Below are positions 1-5,386 of a stretch of DNA of 6,764 nucleotides, piece after piece. The position numbers and the translations under genes are program-made. Origin of the DNA: an uncultured Clostridia bacterium (GTDB lineage Bacteria > Bacillota > Clostridia > Christensenellales > CAG-917). The first letter of the stretch is position 1; each line of letters opens with the position of its first letter. The stretch is from assembly GCA_937881285.1 (NCBI GenBank), contig CALGEU010000214.1, positions 1 to 6,764 on the forward strand, given 5' to 3'. Below the pieces are notes generated by a model that worked only from the letters and a program-made list of their open reading frames with translations, ran no database searches and was not told the DNA's origin.

Positions 1-36
1 CGAAAACCTAAAAAATAACAAAATGAAATAAACGCG

Positions 37-67
37 GTTTTATCTTGCGAAATATGGCAGATAAAAC
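37..67 (+). promoter_or_regulatory. Possible leader hairpin before the AGPS-like gene
   Basis: GTTTTATCT (37-45) can pair with AGATAAAAC (59-67), and after a one-base bulge GC (47-48) pairs with GC (57-58), leaving an eight-base loop. The stem ends eight bases before the Shine-Dalgarno. No T-run follows, so it is not a classical terminator. It could be a 5' UTR stabilising stem or a regulatory structure, or chance; the transcription start is unknown and may lie outside the window. Confidence 0.3.
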
Positions 68-74
68 ACGATTT

Positions 75-80
75 GGAGGA
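75..80 (+). promoter_or_regulatory. Ribosome binding site of the AGPS-like gene
   Basis: GGAGGA stands three bases before the ATG at 84. It decides the start: the in-frame TTG at 45 and ATG at 54 have no purine-rich stretch at a suitable distance, and their extra residues do not resemble the family's N-terminus. Confidence 0.8.
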
Positions 81-83
81 ATT

Positions 84-1796
84 ATGTCAAAACCCTACAA
101 GGACTTCGAGCCGAAATGGATCACCCAAGCACCCGACAAAAAGTCGTTCCGCTCCATCATGAAATGGGGCGATCCCGCACGCTACAAAGCACCCAAAGAA
201 GGTCTTTACAAGTTGATTAAGCAACAATTCAACTTGACCGACGACGACTTCAAAGAGATGGTTGACACAGGCGAACAAATCGTCGATGTGCACGTCGAAA
301 GTGCGCTCACGAAAGAGCAAATCGACGCAATCGTTGCAATAGTCGGAGAAGAAAACGCAAGTCTCGACGACTTTGAAAGAGTGCGCCTTGCATACGGCAA
401 GACCATGATTGACATCATGAGACTTAGAAAAGGCATCGTGGAAAACGTGCCCGACATCGTCGTTTATCCGCACACCACCGAACAAATCGAAGGTATCGTG
501 AAATACGCCGACGCAAACGGAATCAAAGTGTACGTGCATGCAGGCGGCTCGAGCGTTACGCGCGGAACAGAACCGATGATTTCTCCCAACATCATGATTG
601 ACATCAGCAAAAACTTCAACAAAGTCATTGCTTTCAACGAAGTCAATTCCACAATCACCGTTCAACCCGGCATCAGCGGTCCGGACCTTGAAAAGATTCT
701 CAACAATGCGCCCGAAAACTTCGGCACGACGAAGAGATACACCTGCGGACACTTCCCGCAATCGTTTGAATATTCCTGCGTGGGCGGCTGGGTCGTCACT
801 CGCGGAAGCGGTCAGAACTCAACGTATTACGGCTGTGCTGCCGACCTTGTTCTCAAACAGGAATACGTCACGCCCATCGGCAGAATCGTCACCGACAATG
901 CGCCGAGAAAAGCAACTGGACCCGACATCAATCAAATCATGATGGGCAGCGAAGGCTGCTTTGGAATTCTCACCGAAGTCACGCTCAAAGTGTTCACGCT
1001 GTCAAAGAAACACAGAAAATTCTCATTCATGTTCCCGACGTGGGAAGATGGCATGGCGGTTATGCGCGAAGTCATGCAAGGCGAATTCGGTCATCCGTCG
1101 GCGTTCAGACTTTCGGACGCGGAAGAGACGGATATGATGAGCCACATGTACGGCATCATCGGCTCTCCGCTCGAACCGCTTCTTGCGGCAAAGGGATATA
1201 AGCAACATTCCAGATGTTTGCTTCTCGGTTTCACCGACGGCGAAGACGGATATCAGAAAAACGTCGTGAAGAACATCAAGAAGATTGCAAGAAAGTATCA
1301 CGGACTTTATCTCACGGGATACGTAACGACTTCGTGGGAACACGGCAGATTCAGCGACCCGTATCTTCGTGACACCATTCAGGACTACGGCATCATCATC
1401 GACACTCTCGAATGCGCCGTCAACTGGGACAATATGCCCAAAGTGCACGACGAAGTGCGCGAAGTCGTCAAAGCGTGGCCAAACGCAATCTGCACCTGCC
1501 ACATTTCGCACAGTTATCCCAACGGCGCGAACTTGTATTTCATCTTCATCATCAAAACGACCGACCTTGACGCGTTCAAGAAATACCATTCGTCAATCCT
1601 TGAAGCAATAATGAAATCGGGTGCGGCGCTTTCTCACCATCACGGCATAGGAAAACTCTTTGCGCCGTATCTCGAAGGCAGCATCGGCACGCCGTCGCTT
1701 GACGTTCTCAAAACGCTCAAAAAGCACTTCGACCCGAACAACACGCTCAATCCGGGCGGAACGCTTGCTCTCGACGAACACCCCGCAAATTTTTAA
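84..1796 (+). CDS. FAD-binding oxidase, alkylglycerone-phosphate synthase (AGPS)-like
   Basis: This 570-residue protein is predicted to be a soluble flavoenzyme of the FAD_binding_4 / FAD-oxidase_C superfamily, closest to alkyldihydroxyacetonephosphate synthase, which swaps the acyl chain of acyl-DHAP for a fatty alcohol to make an ether lipid. Seen: an N-terminal helical part (1-115) with MKW at 26-28; the FAD domain from about 123, with PHTTEQ (129-134), HAGGSSVTRG (152-161), PGISG (195-199), FPQSFEYSCVGGWVVTRGSG (224-243) and TGPDINQIMMGSEG (278-291); and a C-terminal cap with LSHHHGIGK (516-524) and DPNNTLNPGG (550-559). Aligned from memory with human AGPS, Arg342, Arg429, Tyr485 and His518-520 fall on the catalytic Arg419, Arg515, Tyr578 and His615-617. 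I chose the ATG at 84 because GGAGGA lies four to five bases upstream. Codons ending in C dominate, unlike in murC. It appears to be a single-gene unit ending at the terminator near 1849. The AGPS-type fold is firm; the true substrate is inferred and could be another lipid or hydroxy acid. Confidence 0.88.
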   Translation: MSKPYKDFEPKWITQAPDKKSFRSIMKWGDPARYKAPKEGLYKLIKQQFNLTDDDFKEMVDTGEQIVDVHVESALTKEQIDAIVAIVGEENASLDDFERVRLAYGKTMIDIMRLRKGIVENVPDIVVYPHTTEQIEGIVKYADANGIKVYVHAGGSSVTRGTEPMISPNIMIDISKNFNKVIAFNEVNSTITVQPGISGPDLEKILNNAPENFGTTKRYTCGHFPQSFEYSCVGGWVVTRGSGQNSTYYGCAADLVLKQEYVTPIGRIVTDNAPRKATGPDINQIMMGSEGCFGILTEVTLKVFTLSKKHRKFSFMFPTWEDGMAVMREVMQGEFGHPSAFRLSDAEETDMMSHMYGIIGSPLEPLLAAKGYKQHSRCLLLGFTDGEDGYQKNVVKNIKKIARKYHGLYLTGYVTTSWEHGRFSDPYLRDTIQDYGIIIDTLECAVNWDNMPKVHDEVREVVKAWPNAICTCHISHSYPNGANLYFIFIIKTTDLDAFKKYHSSILEAIMKSGAALSHHHGIGKLFAPYLEGSIGTPSLDVLKTLKKHFDPNNTLNPGGTLALDEHPANF

Positions 1797-1848
1797 GCGG
1801 TGAAGTGAAGCGCACTTTTCGTGCGTGAAATAAAAAACGTTACGGAAG

Positions 1849-1878
1849 ATCGCGCAGGGTAAAACTTGCGCGATTTTT
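1849..1878 (+). terminator. Intrinsic terminator of the AGPS-like gene
   Basis: ATCGCGCA (1849-1856) pairs perfectly with TGCGCGAT (1867-1874) around a ten-base loop. The T-run 1874-1878 follows directly. It lies 53 bases after the stop codon. The eight-pair GC-rich stem with trailing T's is a standard Rho-independent form. Confidence 0.8.
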
Positions 1879-1904
1879 GTATACGTGCAAAAGTGAACGT
1901 GTGC

Positions 1905-1929
1905 GCATATATTAAAAAACGATATATGC
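1905..1929. repeat. AT-rich palindrome, possible intergenic repeat
   Basis: GCATATAT (1905-1912) and ATATATGC (1922-1929) are perfect inverted arms around the nine-base loop TAAAAAACG. No T-run follows in either direction. The core GCGCATATAT (1903-1912) recurs, inverted, at 4073-4082 in the other convergent gap, and TAAAAAAC recurs at 4141-4148 beside a third similar hairpin. It may belong to a lineage-specific dispersed hairpin family, but two gaps in one window cannot prove it. Confidence 0.45.
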
Positions 1930-2079
1930 AAACGTGTGCAAGCGTGTTTTCGCGTTATTGCCATTTGAACATATTTATATTTGTGCAAATGAAAATATGC
2001 GGAGACGTTTTGCACCTGTTTTTCTGCTTTTGACGAACGTTTTCCGCATTATTTTAGAGTTTTCGGCGCAAACGACGAA

Positions 2080-2114
2080 AAGACCGCACGCAAAGATGCG
2101 GTCTTGACTTTTTT
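2080..2114. terminator. Probable bidirectional terminator between the AGPS-like gene and spoVG
   Basis: AAGACCGCA (2080-2088) pairs perfectly over nine bases with TGCGGTCTT (2097-2105), with an eight-base loop. On the plus strand a run of six T's (2109-2114) follows after three bases. On the minus strand the stem ends in TCTTTTCGTCGTTT, a weaker T-rich tail. It sits about 80 bases past the spoVG stop and is the best terminator candidate for spoVG, as well as a backup for the plus-strand gene. Confidence 0.78.
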
Positions 2115-2185
2115 CGTATTTATGCCGTGAACGGTAAAACGTGAAAAACTATAAAATTTGAACGATACGGTGAACTATCTTGCGA

Positions 2186-2461
2186 TTATTTGGCGTTTCC
2201 TTTCAAAAGTGCTTGTCGGTATGCAGAGAATACCGTGTCTTTGATTTTTTCTCTTGCGTCAGAGTTTATCGGGTGAACGACGTCTCTGAAATTTCCGTCG
2301 GGAGTTTTTCTTGACGGCATCGAAATGAAGTCTCCGCCTTCGCCGTCCAGAATTTTGATGTCGTGAATTGCGATGCAATCATCGACGACGATGGACACAA
2401 CCGCTTTGAGTTTGCTGTCCGCATTTACTATTCTGATCTTAATATCCGTGATGTCAAACAT
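2186..2461 (-). CDS. spoVG: SpoVG, septation/sporulation regulator
   Basis: This 91-residue protein is SpoVG, a small site-specific nucleic-acid-binding regulator named for its sporulation role in Bacillus. In Firmicutes it also affects asymmetric septation and envelope or virulence gene expression. The family signature is intact: ITDIKIRIVN near the N-terminus, VHDI-like IHDIKILDG (32-40) and MPSRKTPDGNFRDVVHPIN (48-66), followed by the C-terminal helix. Length is close to the 97 residues of the B. subtilis protein. The ATG at 2461 has a strong G-rich ribosome binding site and a well-formed promoter just upstream. In Bacillus the gene lies between yabJ and glmU; here it stands alone, divergent from murC and convergent with the AGPS-like gene. 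Identification is secure; which regulon it controls here is unknown. Confidence 0.96.
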   Translation of the reverse strand: MFDITDIKIRIVNADSKLKAVVSIVVDDCIAIHDIKILDGEGGDFISMPSRKTPDGNFRDVVHPINSDAREKIKDTVFSAYRQALLKGNAK

Positions 2462-2468
2462 AATCTAG

Positions 2469-2475
2469 CCCCCCT
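2469..2475 (-). promoter_or_regulatory. G-rich ribosome binding site of spoVG
   Basis: On the minus strand AGGGGGG stands seven bases before the ATG. It departs from AGGAGG, but AGGGGG can pair with the 16S anti-Shine-Dalgarno along its whole length if one G-U pair is allowed. It supports the start at 2461. Confidence 0.75.
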
Positions 2476-2490
2476 GTAATTGATAAAAAT

Positions 2491-2519
2491 ATTATCTCAT
2501 TATTGTCGGCGTTTTTCAA
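2491..2519 (-). promoter_or_regulatory. Sigma-A-type promoter of spoVG
   Basis: On the minus strand the -35 box TTGAAA (2519-2514) and the -10 box GATAAT (2496-2491) are 17 bases apart. Each matches the vegetative consensus (TTGACA, TATAAT) at five of six positions. Transcription would begin near 2484, leaving a leader of roughly 20-25 bases that contains the ribosome binding site. B. subtilis spoVG is classically driven by sigma-H; I do not see a clear sigma-H pattern here. Confidence 0.72.
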
Positions 2520-2645
2520 TAGTAATTTTAATCTTTTTGGATATTCGGTCGAAAACGGGTAAAAATTGTTTAGAAAACGGTGCATATTTGCGGAACTGTA
2601 TCGAAAATGCCGTACGATTTTTTTTGCGTTTTCATATATTGAAGT

Positions 2646-4061
2646 ATGTTTATTCAAGGCAAGAAGATACGATTTATAGGCATCGGCGGAGCAAATATGA
2701 GTGCACTTGCCGCCTTTTCGCACGAATTCGGCGCGATTGTCAGCGGCAGCGACGCAAAGAGCGGAGAAGAAACGGAAAAACTGATTGCACTCGGAATTCC
2801 CGTGACGATAGGCGTTGACGATAAAAAGGTTGAAAACGTCGATTGCGTCGTGTATTCTTCGGCAATCAGAAATGATAACCCCGAACTTAAAAAAGCAAGA
2901 GAATTGCATATAGAAACGCTTGAACGACACGAATACCTTGCAAAAATAGCGGCATGTTTTTCCGAAGTGGTTGCAATCGGCGGAACACACGGCAAAACCA
3001 GCACGACTGCGATGCTGACGCATATTCTTGCAAAGAGCGGTAAGAAATTTGCGGCAATGATAGGCGGCGAGAGTGTGGAATTTTCAAATTATGTCAATAA
3101 TACGAGTGCAAAAAGTATTGCGGAGTTGAAAAACGCGATATTCGTTTGCGAAGCGTGCGAATATAAGCGAAATCTGCTTGCGCTGCCTGCGACGTTGGCG
3201 TTGGTCACGAACGCAGAGTGCGACCATCCCGATTGTTATAAATCGCAAAAAGACGTGACGGACACGTTCTCGGAATTCCTTGAAAAAGCACGCTGCAAAA
3301 TCGTTTCCGAAGAATACGAGTTTTTGTTGCAAGAAACCGAAAAACGTGCGAATGAATTGCGGAACGAAAAAAACGAAAATTTCTGTGTCGAGACTTTTTC
3401 CGACGATAAAATCGAAAGACTGTATGCCGATATAAAAAACGGTAAAGCGGAAGTTTTTTCGGACGGTAATCTCGTCGGGACGATAAAGCTGAAAGACGGC
3501 GGAGATTACAACTATGAAAACTCGATTTTCGCACTTGCGGCGGCAAAGCGGCTCGGCATAGATTTGGAGTTTGCGATAAACGAGCTTGCAAGTTTCAAGG
3601 GTGTGAAAAGACGTTTCGAGTTTGCAGGAAAGATTGACGGCGCAAGCGTGATTTTTGATTTTGCGCATCATCCGAGCGAGATAAAACGAGCCTTGAAAAA
3701 AGCGCGCGAATACGGCGACGTGCTTTGCGTTTTTCAGCCGCATACTTATTCGAGAACGAAAGCGTATCTCAACGATTTCGTCGAAGTGCTCGGAGACGAA
3801 CGCAACGGCGTGAAGACGCTTGCGCTCATGCCGACGTATGCCGCGCGAGAAGACGCAAGCATGGGACTTGACAGCAACGATTTGGCAATCGCAATTTTCG
3901 ACGAATTTTGCAATCGCGACGTTTATCTTCTAAAAAACGCACTTTCAACCGTCGATTTTGTGAAAAAGCATGCAAAAGATCACGCCGTCGTGCTTATGCT
4001 CGGAGCGGGCGATATTTACGATGTCAAGGACTTGTTGTCACTTGAAAACGCCACTGAATAG
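2646..4061 (+). CDS. murC: UDP-N-acetylmuramate--L-alanine ligase (MurC)
   Basis: MurC is the cytoplasmic ATP-dependent ligase that adds L-Ala to UDP-MurNAc, the first amino-acid step of peptidoglycan synthesis. The 471-residue length is normal and all three Mur ligase domains are visible. These are the UDP-binding Rossmann part with GIGGANMS (12-19), the ATPase domain with P-loop GGTHGKTST (112-120) and the Gram-positive-type EACEYKRN (169-176) plus TNAECDHPD (188-196), and the C-terminal domain with GVKRRFE (319-325), DFAHHPSEI (338-346), FQPHTYSRT (363-371) and GAGDIYDV (453-460). Some usually fixed positions differ: Asn for the second Gly of GIGGxGMS, GDYN (286-289) where GxHN is usual, and Phe for Tyr in DYAHHP. 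The ATG at 2646 is the first possible start because an in-frame TGA lies at 2640-2642. Only a poor GAAG precedes it. The gene is outside any visible mur/fts cluster and is divergent from spoVG. Confidence 0.95.
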   Translation: MFIQGKKIRFIGIGGANMSALAAFSHEFGAIVSGSDAKSGEETEKLIALGIPVTIGVDDKKVENVDCVVYSSAIRNDNPELKKARELHIETLERHEYLAKIAACFSEVVAIGGTHGKTSTTAMLTHILAKSGKKFAAMIGGESVEFSNYVNNTSAKSIAELKNAIFVCEACEYKRNLLALPATLALVTNAECDHPDCYKSQKDVTDTFSEFLEKARCKIVSEEYEFLLQETEKRANELRNEKNENFCVETFSDDKIERLYADIKNGKAEVFSDGNLVGTIKLKDGGDYNYENSIFALAAAKRLGIDLEFAINELASFKGVKRRFEFAGKIDGASVIFDFAHHPSEIKRALKKAREYGDVLCVFQPHTYSRTKAYLNDFVEVLGDERNGVKTLALMPTYAAREDASMGLDSNDLAIAIFDEFCNRDVYLLKNALSTVDFVKKHAKDHAVVLMLGAGDIYDVKDLLSLENATE

Positions 4062-4109
4062 TTCTCGTATTCATATATGCGCAATCGTGCATATATAAAT
4101 ACGAGCAAC
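4061..4109. repeat. Long imperfect hairpin directly after murC
   Basis: CTCGTATTCATATATGC (4064-4080) pairs with GCATATATAAATACGAG (4089-4105) at 16 of 17 positions around an eight-base loop. Past a one-base bulge, GTT (4061-4063) also pairs with AAC (4107-4109). The structure starts at the last base of the murC stop codon. Neither strand has a T-run after it, so it is not an ordinary intrinsic terminator. It may protect the murC 3' end or be a copy of an intergenic palindrome family, sharing ATATATGCGC with 1903-1912. Confidence 0.55.
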
Positions 4110-4140
4110 CGTGCAAACGAGAATAGTGCAAGAAAGATAA

Positions 4141-4174
4141 TAAAAAACAAATGCGCATATAAGAATATGCGCGT
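4141..4174 (-). terminator. Intrinsic terminator of the flippase-DUF421-DUF4363 operon
   Basis: ATGCGCATAT (4151-4160) pairs with ATATGCGCGT (4165-4174) over ten pairs, one of them G-T, closing a four-base loop. Read on the minus strand the stem is followed by TTGTTTTTTA (4150-4141). It lies 66 bases past the DUF4363 stop codon. The stem also resembles the ATATGCGC palindromes nearby. Confidence 0.75.
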
Positions 4175-4192
4175 ATGTACGGACGGTAATAT

Positions 4193-4241
4193 CGGGTATC
4201 CCTAATTGCGAAAACGCGCAATCGGGAATACTCGTCTTTTT
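4193..4241 (+). terminator. Intrinsic terminator of murC
   Basis: A long imperfect stem forms between 4193-4210 and 4217-4234: CGGGTAT with ATACTCG, CCC with GGG and ATTGCG with CGCAAT, about 16 pairs with one bulge and one small internal loop, and AAAACG as the loop. TCTTTTT (4235-4241) follows on the plus strand. It stands about 130 bases after murC. Its T-run overlaps the stop codon of the opposing DUF4363 gene. Confidence 0.78.
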
Positions 4242-4617
4242 ATATTATGTCTTCCGCATTGAAGTCGAGAAGTCGTTTGATTCCGTTTGCCATAACTATG
4301 AGCGAGTGACACTTTGAAAGCGCGTTGTCGAAGTCTCCGCATTCAAGCGAACCTTCGGTTTCGGCAAGCGCGACGGAGAATGCTCTCACGTCGGGGGAGT
4401 ATGCGAAAAGTTCTATATAAGTGCGCCTTTTCTCCCACCACGCGTTTATTTCTCCTATGTCGTCAAGTGCGGTTTCGCTCTGCTCTTTTATTGACGATTC
4501 AAGTTTTTTGAGCTTGCCGTCAAGGTCGGTGAACGTGCGTGTGATATAGACGTTTTCAAGCACGCCGCTGACGATTATCACGACGAGAATGAACACTGCA
4601 AGAACGACTTTTTTCAT
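4240..4617 (-). CDS. DUF4363 family membrane-anchored protein
   Basis: This 125-residue protein matches the DUF4363 family, small proteins of unknown function found mainly in Clostridia and other Firmicutes. Seen: a start MKK followed by one strongly hydrophobic segment (about 4-21) that looks like an uncleaved signal anchor, then a hydrophilic helical domain outside the membrane. That domain contains a charged coiled-coil-like stretch (about 30-50), the INAWWEKRR segment (57-65) typical of the family's W-x-x-K region, and a C-terminal helix with paired small residues. The ATG overlaps the stop of the DUF421 gene as ATGA, and GGAG lies ten bases upstream inside DUF421, so translation is probably coupled. 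The tight pairing suggests that the anchored domain works with the DUF421 protein; this is inference. Confidence 0.85.
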   Translation of the reverse strand: MKKVVLAVFILVVIIVSGVLENVYITRTFTDLDGKLKKLESSIKEQSETALDDIGEINAWWEKRRTYIELFAYSPDVRAFSVALAETEGSLECGDFDNALSKCHSLIVMANGIKRLLDFNAEDII

Positions 4618-5354
4618 TTCGATTCATCTCCGAGAACGACGTGCGGATTGTCTGTGTCCGCCGCGAGCGACGAGACGATATAATCGTCTTTGTACGGCTG
4701 AACGAACACCTGATCGCCTGCAACGAGAGCGACGAGAACGTCCTTTCTGTCAAGGTTTTTCTTGTTGAGAAACGCAAGAACTTTTTCTTTTGCGTCGCCG
4801 TCGATGCAACCGAGATTTTCCGCAACGAATTCGCCTTCCATTATGATTGCGACGGGGATTTGCGCTTTGTCAACCTGCATATCGACGTCGCTCGGAGATA
4901 GCGGTCTGTTCTGTGCTTTCGGCATAACGCTCATGTTTCCGTTTGTTTCGAGAATGGCGTATTCCACTTCGCTCGGATTGAAATATCCCGCGCCGCGCAA
5001 CGCTTCCATGATGTCGTCGACGTTCAGATTGAGTTCTTTCATGACGTCGGGAAGTATGTTGCCGTTTTGTATGATGATAATGGGCTTGCCGTTGAGAAAT
5101 TTGCGGAAACGTATGCTTTTCGTTGCAAGTTTCGTGATGATTATATGAAGAAGAAACAGCGAAAAGACGGGGATCACGCCGTACAAAATGGGTATGGACG
5201 AGTCCGCCATAGGTATGCACACCAAATCGCTCGCCACGAGAGTTATGGCAAGTTCAAACGGTTGCAATTCGCCGAGTTGCCGTTTGCCCATAAGGCGCAT
5301 GGCAATCAAAAGCACAAAATACAGTATCACACAGCGTATAAATAAGTTGAGCAT
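4614..5354 (-). CDS. DUF421 (YetF-like) membrane protein
   Basis: This 246-residue protein is of the DUF421/YetF family. Residues 1-75 hold about three membrane spans, with the family signature MGKRQLGELQPFELAITLV (22-40) and the following DLVCIPMAD (43-51). The rest is soluble, with NGKPIIIIQNGNI (88-100), the DDIMEALRGAGYFNPSEVEY segment (113-132) and AILETNGNMSVMPK (133-146), then an extended tail with a second small domain. Function is not established. Family members in Bacilli occur in the spoVA-2mob operon and have been tied to the spore inner membrane and spore heat resistance. I chose the ATG at 5354 because the signature begins where expected. A longer frame reaches 5435 but would run into the flippase gene and add a polar stretch before the first membrane span. 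No good ribosome binding site precedes 5354. The gene lies 32 bases after the flippase and overlaps DUF4363. Confidence 0.9.
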   Translation of the reverse strand: MLNLFIRCVILYFVLLIAMRLMGKRQLGELQPFELAITLVASDLVCIPMADSSIPILYGVIPVFSLFLLHIIITKLATKSIRFRKFLNGKPIIIIQNGNILPDVMKELNLNVDDIMEALRGAGYFNPSEVEYAILETNGNMSVMPKAQNRPLSPSDVDMQVDKAQIPVAIIMEGEFVAENLGCIDGDAKEKVLAFLNKKNLDRKDVLVALVAGDQVFVQPYKDDYIVSSLAADTDNPHVVLGDESK

Positions 5355-5386
5355 ACGCTTATTTTGCAATACTTGCGAAATTTTAT

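Larger units (their letters stand above)
1797..2185. other. Intergenic gap between convergent genes, no gene seen
   Basis: The 389 bases between the AGPS-like gene and spoVG hold no convincing coding sequence, tRNA or riboswitch. From left to right they contain a small stem CGCAC/GTGCG (1811-1825) with no T-run; a plus-strand terminator (1849-1878); an AT-rich palindrome (1905-1929); a stretch with several GTGCAA words (1885, 1936, 1983, and reversed at 2010-2015); and a strong hairpin with T-runs (2080-2114). The region 1880-2075 is unusually rich in ATAT and GTGCAA words and is otherwise unexplained. Confidence 0.6.

Noticed and set aside
45..83. N-terminal extension of the AGPS-like protein from TTG 45 or ATG 54
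   Set aside because: No ribosome binding site fits these codons, whereas GGAGGA fits ATG 84. The extension would also encode the hairpin arm and the Shine-Dalgarno itself.
87..761. Long open frame on the minus strand inside the AGPS-like gene (224 codons)
   Set aside because: It lies wholly opposite a strongly supported gene, shows no recognisable domain, and its composition (many His, Val, Phe, Asp) is what antisense reading of this codon use produces. The same holds for 1023-1589 on the minus strand.
598..942. Plus-strand frame of 114 codons inside the AGPS-like gene
   Set aside because: Shifted-frame reading of conserved FAD-domain codons; Ser/Thr/Arg-rich with no ribosome binding site and no domain.
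1811..1825. CGCAC/GTGCG hairpin after the AGPS-like gene as a terminator
   Set aside because: Only five pairs, and no T-run follows on either strand; the hairpin at 1849-1874 is far better.
1593..2015. Minus-strand frame of 140 codons reaching across the 1797-2185 gap
   Set aside because: It overlaps the 3' end of the AGPS-like gene and reads through its terminator hairpin and the AT-rich palindrome. The Cys/His/Tyr-rich product resembles no family.
1881..2015. GTGCAA words as a CRISPR or iteron array
   Set aside because: Spacing is irregular (51 and 47 bases, with one inverted), the units are only six bases, and there is no long repeat or neighbouring cas or rep gene.
2454..3023. Minus-strand frame of 189 codons overlapping the spoVG start and murC
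   Set aside because: It covers the spoVG promoter and the conserved first third of murC, and has no domain. It is an antisense shadow, as is 3084-3743.
4024..4221. Small minus-strand frame of 65 codons in the murC-DUF4363 gap
   Set aside because: It consists mostly of translated hairpin arms and has no ribosome binding site or recognisable features.
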